A stretch of 32,744 bases of DNA from Bacteroidales bacterium (GTDB lineage Bacteria > Bacteroidota > Bacteroidia > Bacteroidales > F082), in NCBI GenBank assembly GCA_017439405.1, contig JAFSJF010000047.1, forward strand, positions 1-32,744, given 5' to 3'. Under the pieces are notes generated by a model that saw nothing but the letters and a program-made list of their open reading frames with translations, was not told the origin of the DNA and made no database searches. Position numbers and translations under genes: made by a program. Below are positions 7,836-14,746 of this stretch, in pieces (positions within the stretch are counted from its first letter, which is position 1; every line of letters begins with the position of its first letter).

Positions 7836-8026
7836 TAGGACATCGACGGCCCAAACGAGTTCCATTTCAAGTGAGCGGTAGCCTCTACAAGCACATCTTC
7901 ACGCATTATGGCGTCGTCGACCGTTTTGGCCCTATGTTTTGCCGTTCCGACAACCTCATCTCGTGGTATGTCTTCACCCATTTCTCACAGTTTAGGGAGC
8001 GGTAAACACTCGGCAAAACGTATATT
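7816..8026 (+). pseudogene. Internally deleted remnant of an ATC-hydrolase-like gene, cut by IS30
   Basis: The first eight codons (MKKDHPLR) match the start of the gene at 32559. The frame then changes. From about 7870 to 8004 another frame reads QVSGSLYKHIF, HYGVVDRFGPMFC, RSDNLISWY and HFSQFRER, then a stop, then TLGKT. Order and spacing recall the C-terminal region of L-2-amino-thiazoline-4-carboxylic acid hydrolase-like proteins, where a Cys/Asp-containing segment precedes a conserved TLGxG. The middle ~130 codons are missing and the IS30 remnant begins right after TLGKT. The family assignment rests on recall of the family pattern and is moderate; that it is a broken gene is much surer. 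Confidence 0.6.
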
Positions 8027-8142
8027 ATAGATTCAACAAGCAAAGTTATAAAAAAGTTCGGTGGGGTGGATGAAGTTTAGCACTTTTCGCGGTCTTAGAG
8101 CGTCCCGCCTGTGTCTTTTTGTCTTTCCGCATCCGATAAATT
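8027..8142 (-). mobile_element. Internally deleted IS30 remnant (second copy)
   Basis: Reading the reverse strand, 8142-8096 matches bases 1-47 of the window and 8095-8027 matches about 553-622, so roughly 500 bases of transposase are missing. The outer end coincides with the right end of the element at the window start. There are only a few substitutions between the copies. The element cannot make transposase. The AraC gene from the right reads into it. Confidence 0.85.
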
Positions 8143-8663
8143 GTGTACCTTTGCGTCTCGTTAAGATGTTGCATCTTGCCGCTTGCTTCGTGCAGCATCT
8201 CAACCGCTAATGATTGGGCTGTGAGCTTGATGATGCGCTGCCGATAGAGGTTGTCATCGTCCTCCATATAGGTTGTCATCAAGTTGAAGTAGGCCTGAAA
8301 GAGTTTGTTCTGGAATTCCGAGAGATGAACGACCGGGTTTTGGATAAGGAAGTTGAATTTTTGCCACCAATGTGAATCAAGATGCAATACGTTTGTCAAC
8401 ACATCGTCAAAAAGTTGTTCGCTGGCACAGATAATCTTGCTCTGAAGGTCGGGACTGCGCATATAAAGTCCAACCAGATTTCGTGGCGCGCACAGGATGA
8501 GGTCTCCTTCTCCCGCTTGAAATTGTTGGTTGTTGATGGAAAACTGGATGACGCCCTTCTCGCAAAACATGGCAAGAATATATCCCGATAGGATGGTTTC
8601 CTTGGAGGGAGTAATCTCATCGGGATTGTCGGTGATAATCAAGTCGGAGAATTGCTTTAACAT
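8046..8663 (-). pseudogene. AraC-type regulator lacking its DNA-binding domain (truncated at an IS30 remnant)
   Basis: The first ~170 residues are the cupin-like sensor part of an AraC regulator (QFQAGEGDLILCAPRNLVG and LIQNPVVHLSE are typical of Bacteroidales members). The frame then crosses into IS30 sequence at about 8150 (IYRMRKDKKTQ) and stops at 8046. The ~100-residue double helix-turn-helix domain expected next is absent. A -7-like box (tattttgc, reverse strand near 8680-8687) is still present, so an orphan sensor domain could be expressed, but it cannot act as a regulator by itself. Intact AraC genes of similar size lie at 13144, 24935 and 31625. Confidence 0.8.
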
Positions 8664-8794
8664 CTTGGTGGTTTTGAACGATGCAAAATAACAACCTATT
8701 TCTGAAACATGGAACTGTTTTTATTTCCTTTTCTATGTTCTATTTGTCGCCTAATGGAAAAATAAACAATCAATCATTCCATTTAGACAGTGTT

Positions 8795-8809
8795 CGTCAA
8801 CATTTGACG
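8795..8809. promoter_or_regulatory. Perfect palindrome upstream of the CDP-alcohol phosphotransferase fragment
   Basis: The sequence cgtcaa-cat-ttgacg is a perfect 6+3+6 inverted repeat, 29 bases upstream of the ATG at 8838 and just before a -7-like AT-rich block. The downstream leader (tgacggcct, then gcaaaaata and tcatgac) resembles the leader of the Crp/Fnr gene at 1635-1680. This is a likely operator of an unknown dimeric repressor or activator. Confidence 0.45.
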
Positions 8810-8837
8810 GCCTATTTTTTCCGCAAAAATAACCATC

Positions 8838-9107
8838 ATGACGGAAGAAAATCGGAAAAAAGAACAATCTGTGAGGATTCAAACCTCACTGCTGAACGGG
8901 TTGGAGAAAAAAGCCTTGGTTTGGCTGGCCGAGCGGCAACCCATGTGGGCCGATTCGGACATGTTGACTTTCGTGGGATCTATCGGCGCAGTCGTCATTG
9001 CCTTGGGTTTTGCGCTGTCGAACATCAGTGTGCATTTCTTGTGGCTGACCATAGCGGGATTTGTCATCAATTGGTATGGCGTTGCCTACAAACTCGCATT
9101 GCCTTAA
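8838..9107 (+). pseudogene. 5' fragment of a CDP-alcohol phosphatidyltransferase gene
   Basis: An 89-aa open frame. Residues ~10-79 read like the start of a Bacteroidales CDP-alcohol phosphatidyltransferase (QTSLLNGLEKKALVWLAERQ, then the first two membrane helices and FVINWYG). In the family WYG is followed directly by the catalytic D-x-x-D-G-x2-A-R motif; here it is followed by VAYKLALP and a stop. All catalytic residues are therefore missing. The fragment could be read as a small two-helix membrane protein, but the match to the family up to WYG and the abrupt change favour a truncated gene. Confidence 0.65.
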
Positions 9108-9128
9108 TGAATATATGCGAAATTGTAT

Positions 9129-9136
9129 TATCTTTG
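9129..9136 (+). promoter_or_regulatory. Promoter of the patatin gene
   Basis: TATCTTTG matches the -7 consensus TAnnTTTG, with a TTG at 9104-9106 at a fitting -33 distance. It lies 21 bases before the ATG at 9158, which supports that start over in-frame ATGs further upstream. Confidence 0.75.
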
Positions 9137-9157
9137 CAACATCTAAGACCAACGAGC

Positions 9158-10012
9158 ATGGCAATAAAAAAATATCCGATAGGCATCGCTTTCAGTGGTG
9201 GCGGTGCCAAAGCTGCAGCCCACTGTGGTGCGCTTCAAGCACTGAAGGAGTATGGCATACAACCAGACGTAGTTTCGGGGACCAGTGCGGGTGCTCTTGT
9301 GGCGGTACTCTATGCGTCAGGCTTTACTCCAAAACAAATGGTTGAAACCTTTCAGGGATTGAACTTCTTCAAGGACATTGTCACACCAAGTGTCCCAAAA
9401 GGAGGATTGTTTGATTCGCGTCCATTGACTGAACTGATCATAGAAAAGCTGCCTTACAGCCGTTTGGAAGAGTTGCCCATACCCACCTTCATCGTTGCAT
9501 CCGACATCGAACATGGTGTGCCAAAAGTATTCACCAAAGGAGAGATCGCTCCTCGTGTGGTGGCCTCATGTTCCATCCCGGTCATCTTCCAACCGAAATG
9601 CATCAACGGGATTCATTACATTGACGGCGGAGCGTTCCAAAACCTGCCCGTTTCGGCCATTCGCCAAAAATGCGAGAAGGTCATTGCGCTCAACCTCAAT
9701 CATTTGGAAGAGGACAAATACAAAGACAATCTCGTATCGGTGGCTTACCGTTCGTTTATGATGATGATGGTGACAAACGTGGCTGCCGACACAGCCCAAG
9801 CGGATCTCTTCATTGAGCTCGACACCTATGGTTGCACGGCTTACGACATGTCGAAGATCGAAGATCTGTTTTACAGAGGATACGAAAGCACCGTGGAAGT
9901 TCTGGAAAAGAAAGGATATCAGCGTGTTATGCCCAAGGAAGCCATTAGCTTCTCCAAGAAAAAACGTAAAATAGACAACATAATAAAATATGAAAGTTGG
10001 CCTTTTCATTGA
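9158..10012 (+). CDS. Patatin-like phospholipase (serine lipid acyl hydrolase)
   Basis: A 284-aa protein without signal peptide. The patatin catalytic set is complete: the oxyanion-hole motif SGGGAKA (residues ~13-19), the nucleophile motif GTSAG (~43-47) and the catalytic Asp in IDGGAF (~155). It would hydrolyse acyl chains from glycerophospholipids at the inner membrane. The ATG at 9158 follows a good promoter; the longer frame upstream runs through the phosphatidyltransferase fragment in another frame and is not coding. The 3' end overlaps by 23 bases the ATG of the glycosyltransferase stub, implying a former patatin-glycosyltransferase operon for envelope lipids. Confidence 0.92.
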   Translation: MAIKKYPIGIAFSGGGAKAAAHCGALQALKEYGIQPDVVSGTSAGALVAVLYASGFTPKQMVETFQGLNFFKDIVTPSVPKGGLFDSRPLTELIIEKLPYSRLEELPIPTFIVASDIEHGVPKVFTKGEIAPRVVASCSIPVIFQPKCINGIHYIDGGAFQNLPVSAIRQKCEKVIALNLNHLEEDKYKDNLVSVAYRSFMMMMVTNVAADTAQADLFIELDTYGCTAYDMSKIEDLFYRGYESTVEVLEKKGYQRVMPKEAISFSKKKRKIDNIIKYESWPFH

Positions 10013-10085
10013 TACATGGTACCCCATGGTGGACGGGGTTATCAAAGTAGTGGACAATTACGCCCGCCGACTGGTGCAATATTGA
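9990..10085 (+). pseudogene. 31-codon N-terminal stub of a family-4 glycosyltransferase
   Basis: The frame starts inside the patatin 3' end and reads MKVGLFIDTWYPMVDGVIK and then VVDNYARRL before a stop at 10083. This is the characteristic N-terminus of GT4 glycosyltransferases of the diacylglycerol glucosyltransferase type, including the nucleotide-sugar enzyme's first beta-strand and the G of the V-D-G-V loop. The remaining ~350 residues are absent; the next gene's promoter begins 50 bases later. It is too short to be an active enzyme. Confidence 0.65.
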
Positions 10086-10136
10086 GCCGTGGCCTTCGGG
10101 TTACGAACTTTTTCCTCCGTTTCCAGAAAAAAACAC

Positions 10137-10144
10137 TATCTTTG
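10137..10144 (+). promoter_or_regulatory. Promoter of the DUF308 gene
   Basis: TATCTTTG, a consensus Bacteroidota -7 box, 29 bases before the ATG at 10174. Confidence 0.7.
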
Positions 10145-10173
10145 TCGCCTAATCTTTAAAAACCTCAAAAAAA

Positions 10174-10734
10174 ATGAAAAGTACAAAAATCTGGCTCGCC
10201 ATCGCGGGCATCCTGTTGGTCGTTTTGGGCGTGTTTTGCATTGCCAATCCGACTGAGACTCTTTTCACTACCGCTTGGATGATCGGCTGTTTCACACTGC
10301 TGTCTGGTATCGCCAAGATGGTGTTCACCTTCAAGACGCAGCTTTTCCTGCCCAACAGCGGCTCACGGATGCTTTCGGCATTGTTGCAAATCATCCTCGG
10401 CCTCATGTTCCTTTGCAACAACCTGTTTGTCACGGTCTCATTGCCCGTCATCTTTGCCATGTGGGTGCTCTTCGAGGGGGTGCTGATCGCCGTTCAGAGT
10501 CTTGACTACAAGAAAGTCGGATTCCCCAACTGGTGGCTGATTCTCATTTTTGGCATCGCTGGTGCCGCGCTTGGTGTGCTCGGTCTCCGCAATCCCGATG
10601 TGACCGCGACAACGCTTTCCACGCTCATCGGCATTGGCATCATTGCCCTTGGTGCGGCCTACCTTCTGGCTTTGCTCGGCATCAAGAAGTTCGAAAACAA
10701 AGTGGATGAAGTCAGGAACGCCTTGCGTGATTGA
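10174..10734 (+). CDS. DUF308/HdeD-family membrane protein
   Basis: A 186-aa inner-membrane protein with six hydrophobic segments arranged as repeated two-helix units (IAGILLVVLGVFCIANPTE is the typical first repeat; GVLGLRNPD echoes it in the third). This is the layout of the HdeD/DUF308 family, to which the acid-resistance membrane protein HdeD of E. coli belongs. A short charged tail (FENKVDEVRNALRD) faces the cytosol. Its role in Bacteroidales is unknown. It stands alone, with its own promoter and a strong terminator hairpin 30 bases after the stop. Confidence 0.85.
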   Translation: MKSTKIWLAIAGILLVVLGVFCIANPTETLFTTAWMIGCFTLLSGIAKMVFTFKTQLFLPNSGSRMLSALLQIILGLMFLCNNLFVTVSLPVIFAMWVLFEGVLIAVQSLDYKKVGFPNWWLILIFGIAGAALGVLGLRNPDVTATTLSTLIGIGIIALGAAYLLALLGIKKFENKVDEVRNALRD

Positions 10735-10763
10735 TGTTTTCAGCAACAAGATACAAGATAGGT

Positions 10764-10806
10764 AATCCGCAATCCAGGCGAAGGCTTGGCTTGCGGATTT
10801 TTTTCT
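10764..10806 (+). terminator. Terminator hairpin, repeat family copy a
   Basis: Stem aatccgcaa (10764-10772) / ttgcggatt (10791-10799) followed by a T-run. The loop side carries ccaggcgaaggcttgg, which recurs in the other copies. It follows the DUF308 gene on the same strand. Confidence 0.85.
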
Positions 10807-10836
10807 TCCAAGCAACTGTGGCTGTGAAAAAAATCC

Positions 10837-10844
10837 TACCTTTG
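10837..10844 (+). promoter_or_regulatory. Promoter of the restriction-modification-like gene
   Basis: TACCTTTG, consensus -7 box, 20 bases before the ATG at 10864. Confidence 0.7.
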
Positions 10845-10863
10845 CAAAGTAAAAAAATGATTT

Positions 10864-13122
10864 ATGGCAGGTACGGTTTATACGGAAGATCAGGTTCGCG
10901 ACTTGGCTCGAACCAAACTCCATTTGGAAGAAACGGAGTCGGCTCAAGCAGGGGTTGGCCAGCTTACCTCGTTCAATCAATTAGGCTTTCGGGGAGTGAA
11001 AGATCGTCCTGATGGATGGTATTTGCCAAACGAGACACACTATCCAGCCCTTGTCCTTGAGGTGAAAGGCAGTAATATCAAATTGGGCGACAAGGAACGT
11101 GAAGAGCTTCAGAAAAACATCCGCATAGTGCAAGCCAAATATGAGCATGTCGTTGGATTGCTCTATAATGTATATGAATTGGAGGTTTATAAAGATGACG
11201 AGTTAGTTGATGGAGAAAGTGAGTTGATGGACAAGGAACACTATCTTGGATTGTTCTCCACCAACCGAATCAACAAGATGCTCATCTATTCGCTGACACA
11301 CAGCATCAACGATACCTTGCATTTCGACTTCCTTATTAAGAACCTTTACCACCGAATGATATTCACCGCTTGTGCGTTGGTAGCTAAGCGTTATGGTGCT
11401 GTGTTAGCGAAAGGAATGTCGTTCAGGCTATTTACAACCGCCATTCGCGAAACATTGGAAAGCTCTTTGTCGGAGGATTTGGCAAAGAACCAGAAACTGC
11501 AGATATTGATTGACGTTTTCTCGGAAATCAAGCTGAACACGCAGTGCAAGCAAGATGCCATCAACCAGTTTATCGAAGATGTGTCAAAGATTTCCGACAA
11601 CATCAACTCCGATTTTTGGAACGGCGAGGACGTGATGGCCATCTTTTTCAACGAGTTCAATCGCTACAAAGCCAAATCGGAGTCGGGACAGGTGTTTACA
11701 CCCGACCATATCACATCGTTCATGTATCAAATCACCGATACAACCAGGCGAGACACGGTGCTTGATGCTGCTTGTGGAAGCGGTGCCTTCCTTGTGAAAG
11801 CGATGTGCAATATGATCAAGGAAGCTGGTGGCGTTCGCACCCAAGAGGCTCGCGAGATTGCCCAAACGCAGCTTTATGGAATAGAGTTCGACCGCGAAAT
11901 ATTTGCATTGGCATGTGCCAATATGTTGATTCATAAGGACGGTAAGACCAACCTGGAACACATGGACAGCCGCTCGGTGGATGCTGGATGGTGGATGCGT
12001 GACAAACCCATCACAAGGGTACTGATGAACCCGCCTTTTGAGAACAAATACGGATGTTTGGATATTGTTGAGAACGTCCTATACAATGTTCCGGCTGGAA
12101 CGGTGTGCGCTTTCATCCTGCCCGACAACAAGCTTGAAAAAGCCAGGGGACGTGTGCGCCGCTGGATGCAATTCCACAGGTTGACAAAGATTATCAAGTT
12201 GCCCAAAGAAATCTTTTCAGGAGTTACCACAAGCATCTTTATGTTTACAACCGGCACACCCCAACGCAAACAAGAGATCTTTACCTGCTATATGGCTGAA
12301 GACGGCTTGGAGACCATCAAGAACCAAGGCCGCCACGACATTCGTGGTCGGTGGGAAGCCATTGAGCAACAGTGGGTGGACATTGTACGGAAACAAACAG
12401 GTAGCGACACTATCAAATGGATAAGACCCGATGAGCATCTAAGCTATCAAGAAGATATCGAGGTACCAATGCCCACACGTGCCGATTTCATGAAGCGCAC
12501 GCTCGCATACGCCTTGTTCAAGCAAGAAATAGAGGAACAGGAGTTTTTTGAGAATGCCAAAGACCATACGCTATATGGCACTCCCCTCGCCGAGGAATAC
12601 AGACCATTTTTCGAGTCTGTCGAGGAAAACGAGATTCCTCTCAATACCGACCATTGGAAGAGTTTCCGTTTGGGAGGTAAAGACGGTCTTTTTATCATCG
12701 CTAAAGGCAATCGCCTGACCAAAGCCGACCAACGTGACGGACGCATCAATTATGTGGGTGCTTCGGCCTTCAACAACGGCATCACCAACCACATCGGCAA
12801 CGATGACCAACTCTGCCAAGCAGGCACCATTTCCGTCTGTTACAATGGCTCCATCGGTGAAGCGTTCTATCAAGACGAACCCTATTGGGCCACGGATGAC
12901 GTGAACGTGTTGATGCCCAAGTTTCAACTCACACCCCACATCGCCATCTTCATCGCCACGGTGATTAAGAACGAGAGCGTGAAGTATGCTTTTAACAACA
13001 AATGGACTAAGGAACTGATGGAACGGTCAGAAATCTTTCTTCCGACAAAGAATGACGGAACGCCCGACTTCAGTTTCATGGAGCGTTACATCAAGTCATT
13101 ACCCTATTCGAGGTTTTTCTGA
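10864..13122 (+). CDS. Single-chain restriction-modification-like enzyme: PD-(D/E)XK nuclease, N6-adenine methyltransferase and target-recognition domain
   Basis: A 752-aa protein. Near the N-terminus P49-D50 and, after a hydrophobic strand, E66-V-K68 (PALVLEVKG) fit a PD-(D/E)XK nuclease core. A helical region leads to a Rossmann methyltransferase with motif I DAACGSGAF (301-309) and motif IV NPPF (389-392), which marks an N6-adenine or gamma-class enzyme. The last ~170 residues (from DHWKSFRLGG) look like one type-I-S or BcgI-type target-recognition domain. Nuclease, methylase and specificity in one chain is the type IIG layout. There is no separate R, M or S gene nearby. The unit is a simple cassette between two terminator- or gene-bounded sites. 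The nuclease activity is inferred from the motif only; a methylase-only protein is the alternative. Confidence 0.82.
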   Translation: MAGTVYTEDQVRDLARTKLHLEETESAQAGVGQLTSFNQLGFRGVKDRPDGWYLPNETHYPALVLEVKGSNIKLGDKEREELQKNIRIVQAKYEHVVGLLYNVYELEVYKDDELVDGESELMDKEHYLGLFSTNRINKMLIYSLTHSINDTLHFDFLIKNLYHRMIFTACALVAKRYGAVLAKGMSFRLFTTAIRETLESSLSEDLAKNQKLQILIDVFSEIKLNTQCKQDAINQFIEDVSKISDNINSDFWNGEDVMAIFFNEFNRYKAKSESGQVFTPDHITSFMYQITDTTRRDTVLDAACGSGAFLVKAMCNMIKEAGGVRTQEAREIAQTQLYGIEFDREIFALACANMLIHKDGKTNLEHMDSRSVDAGWWMRDKPITRVLMNPPFENKYGCLDIVENVLYNVPAGTVCAFILPDNKLEKARGRVRRWMQFHRLTKIIKLPKEIFSGVTTSIFMFTTGTPQRKQEIFTCYMAEDGLETIKNQGRHDIRGRWEAIEQQWVDIVRKQTGSDTIKWIRPDEHLSYQEDIEVPMPTRADFMKRTLAYALFKQEIEEQEFFENAKDHTLYGTPLAEEYRPFFESVEENEIPLNTDHWKSFRLGGKDGLFIIAKGNRLTKADQRDGRINYVGASAFNNGITNHIGNDDQLCQAGTISVCYNGSIGEAFYQDEPYWATDDVNVLMPKFQLTPHIAIFIATVIKNESVKYAFNNKWTKELMERSEIFLPTKNDGTPDFSFMERYIKSLPYSRFF

Positions 13123-13143
13123 CACGCTTGACGTTTTTGTGTT

Positions 13144-14022
13144 TTATTTCTCCACCCTATACTCCCTCGGCGACACGCCTTTCAGCCGCGAGAAGAACTT
13201 GCTGAACGAGGGTGCATCCGCGAAATGGAGGTACTCGGCTATCTGGGTGATGCTCATCGATGAGGTGCGCAACAGGAAAGCGGCTTCCATCAACAGCATC
13301 TGGTCGATGTAGTCGACAACGGTGCGACCCGCGACCTGCCTCACGACACGGGAAAGATAGACCGTTGAGATGTTGAGCGAAGAGGCATAGAAGGCAATGT
13401 CGTGACGCTCAACGAAATGTTGCGGCAACAAGCGGATGAAGCCGATGAATATTTCCTCAAAGCGCTGGGGTATCTGCCGGCGGGTGACGGCTTGCTGTTG
13501 TACGTTCTGCACATCGAGCAGAAAAACGGCATAGAGCAAGCGTAGGATTTCCGTCTTATAGATGTGGTCGGAGTGCAAGTACTCGATGATTTCGCGCATT
13601 CTCTTGGCCAAGCGCAGAGCCTCGCCATGAGGCAGCGACAGTTTCGGCTCATGTAGCTGAACGATAGGCATGTAGGCAATGCTGACCAAATCGCGCACGG
13701 TGGGCAGCTCGATGGTGGTGTGTTCATCGGCCATCAGGCAGATGGCACGATAGTTCTCCGAGGCAGAAACGATGGTGACCGAAAGGCCTGGCGAGTAGAA
13801 ATAGAGGTCGTCGGCCTGGAGCGTCAGCATCTTACCATTACATAGAAATTTCATCCAGCCTTCCGTAACGAGCGTGAACGTGTAGGCCGAGAGGAACCCT
13901 TGCGTCTCGTTCGAGCGGAACGTCTTGGCCGCGTCGGTCTCAATGCAGTACATCTTGCCGTCCCAGTTCTCCATGGGCATCTCGCCGTACATGGCCATCC
14001 AACTTTCCTTCAAACTGTACAT
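13144..14022 (-). CDS. AraC-family transcriptional regulator, divergent from the ferritin/radical SAM run
   Basis: A 292-aa protein. Residues ~1-160 form a cupin-like effector domain (MLTLQADDLYFYSPGLS). Residues ~200-292 form the double helix-turn-helix: ASSLNISTVYLSRVVRQVAG and MSITQIAEYLHFADAPSFSK, ending in GVSPREYR as usual. It converges with the restriction-modification gene (21-bp gap) and diverges from the ferritin-like gene at 14182. Its own -7 box is TAATTTTG (14042-14049, reverse strand). The 158-bp divergent region contains an 11-bp direct repeat with 21-bp spacing (14065-14096), the expected AraC operator form, so it probably controls the neighbouring run and itself. Confidence 0.92.
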   Translation of the reverse strand: MYSLKESWMAMYGEMPMENWDGKMYCIETDAAKTFRSNETQGFLSAYTFTLVTEGWMKFLCNGKMLTLQADDLYFYSPGLSVTIVSASENYRAICLMADEHTTIELPTVRDLVSIAYMPIVQLHEPKLSLPHGEALRLAKRMREIIEYLHSDHIYKTEILRLLYAVFLLDVQNVQQQAVTRRQIPQRFEEIFIGFIRLLPQHFVERHDIAFYASSLNISTVYLSRVVRQVAGRTVVDYIDQMLLMEAAFLLRTSSMSITQIAEYLHFADAPSFSKFFSRLKGVSPREYRVEK

Positions 14023-14041
14023 CTCGCTTGTGATTTTGCCA

Positions 14042-14049
14042 CAAAATTA
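14042..14049 (-). promoter_or_regulatory. Promoter of the AraC gene at 13144-14022
   Basis: On the reverse strand TAATTTTG fits the -7 consensus, 19 bases before the ATG at 14022. Confidence 0.6.
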
Positions 14050-14064
14050 CGACTTTTTCTCGAA

Positions 14065-14096
14065 TTGTATCGTTTCAGACAATTTTTGTGTCGTTT
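14065..14096 (+). promoter_or_regulatory. Candidate AraC operator: two direct half-sites 21 bp apart
   Basis: ttgtatcgttt (14065-14075) and ttgtgtcgttt (14086-14096) match at 10 of 11 positions and start exactly 21 bases apart, two helical turns. They lie about 30-60 bases upstream of the ferritin-gene -7 box, where AraC activators bind. Confidence 0.65.
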
Positions 14097-14124
14097 AGGA
14101 TTCAAAACTACAGTAATTATTTCG

Positions 14125-14132
14125 TATCTTTG
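14125..14132 (+). promoter_or_regulatory. Promoter of the ferritin-like gene and possibly the following run
   Basis: TATCTTTG, consensus -7 box, 49 bases before the ATG at 14182. The downstream genes show no comparable -7 box in their short gaps. Confidence 0.7.
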
Positions 14133-14181
14133 CAGTTTGAAAATTACAAACAGTACAATTATTAACGAAATCATCAATACT

Positions 14182-14643
14182 ATGACAAAAGAAGAAGCTT
14201 TGAAGCAGTTCGCCATGTTTGGCGCTGCCTGGTTTGGAAACAGCAAACAACATTTTGCCTTCTCGGCTTACTGCCGCTTGAACGGCTGGAACAAGTTGGC
14301 CGACAAGTGGAAAGAGGAAGCCGAAGAGGAATGGGACGAGGCCGAAGAGGTGCTCAACCGCTTGGTGGAACTCGGCTGCAAGCCCGCCGACTTGCAAGAG
14401 GCCATGAAAACGATGGAATTCCCGTTCTACGACGACCCGAAGCAACAGATCGAGTCCGACTACAACCCTGATGCCATCAAGCAACTGAGCGAGATGGCTG
14501 CCGCCTTCGCCGACGACTACCCGACGCAGAAGCTCATCTACAAGTGGATCGATGGCGAGAAGGACCATATGGCTTGGGAGGCCCAATACCTCAACTACAT
14601 CGACAAGCTCGGTTATGAGAATTTCCTTATCGAAATGATGTAA
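14182..14643 (+). CDS. Ferritin-like (bacterioferritin-type) four-helix protein
   Basis: A 153-aa cytoplasmic protein. The first long helix pair (KQHFAFSAYCRLNGW and KWKEEAEEEWDEAEEVL) and the last helix (GEKDHMAWEAQYLNYIDKLG, closing ENFL) follow the bacterioferritin pattern, where the E-x-x-H pair of helix 4 (EKDH) binds the di-iron centre. The helix-2 E-x-x-H pair is less clear: EEEWDEAEE offers Glu but no His, so the iron site may be atypical. It is slightly shorter than classical Bfr, and no heme-binding Met could be assigned. It is the first gene of the run facing the AraC regulator. Expected role: iron storage or peroxide/oxygen detoxification. Confidence 0.75.
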   Translation: MTKEEALKQFAMFGAAWFGNSKQHFAFSAYCRLNGWNKLADKWKEEAEEEWDEAEEVLNRLVELGCKPADLQEAMKTMEFPFYDDPKQQIESDYNPDAIKQLSEMAAAFADDYPTQKLIYKWIDGEKDHMAWEAQYLNYIDKLGYENFLIEMM

Positions 14644-14746
14644 TTGCCCCAAGCGCAGCGGCGTGCCAAACGGCTTTTCATGCAGCCACAAACCGAACCT
14701 ATAAATAAAGCCTTCGTCTTGATAGACAACAATTTATTTTAAAAAT

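Noticed and set aside
8681-9157. N-terminal extension of the patatin frame by 159 codons
   Set aside because: The extension overlaps the phosphatidyltransferase fragment in another frame, has no domain character, and a consensus promoter lies at 9129-9136 just before the ATG at 9158.
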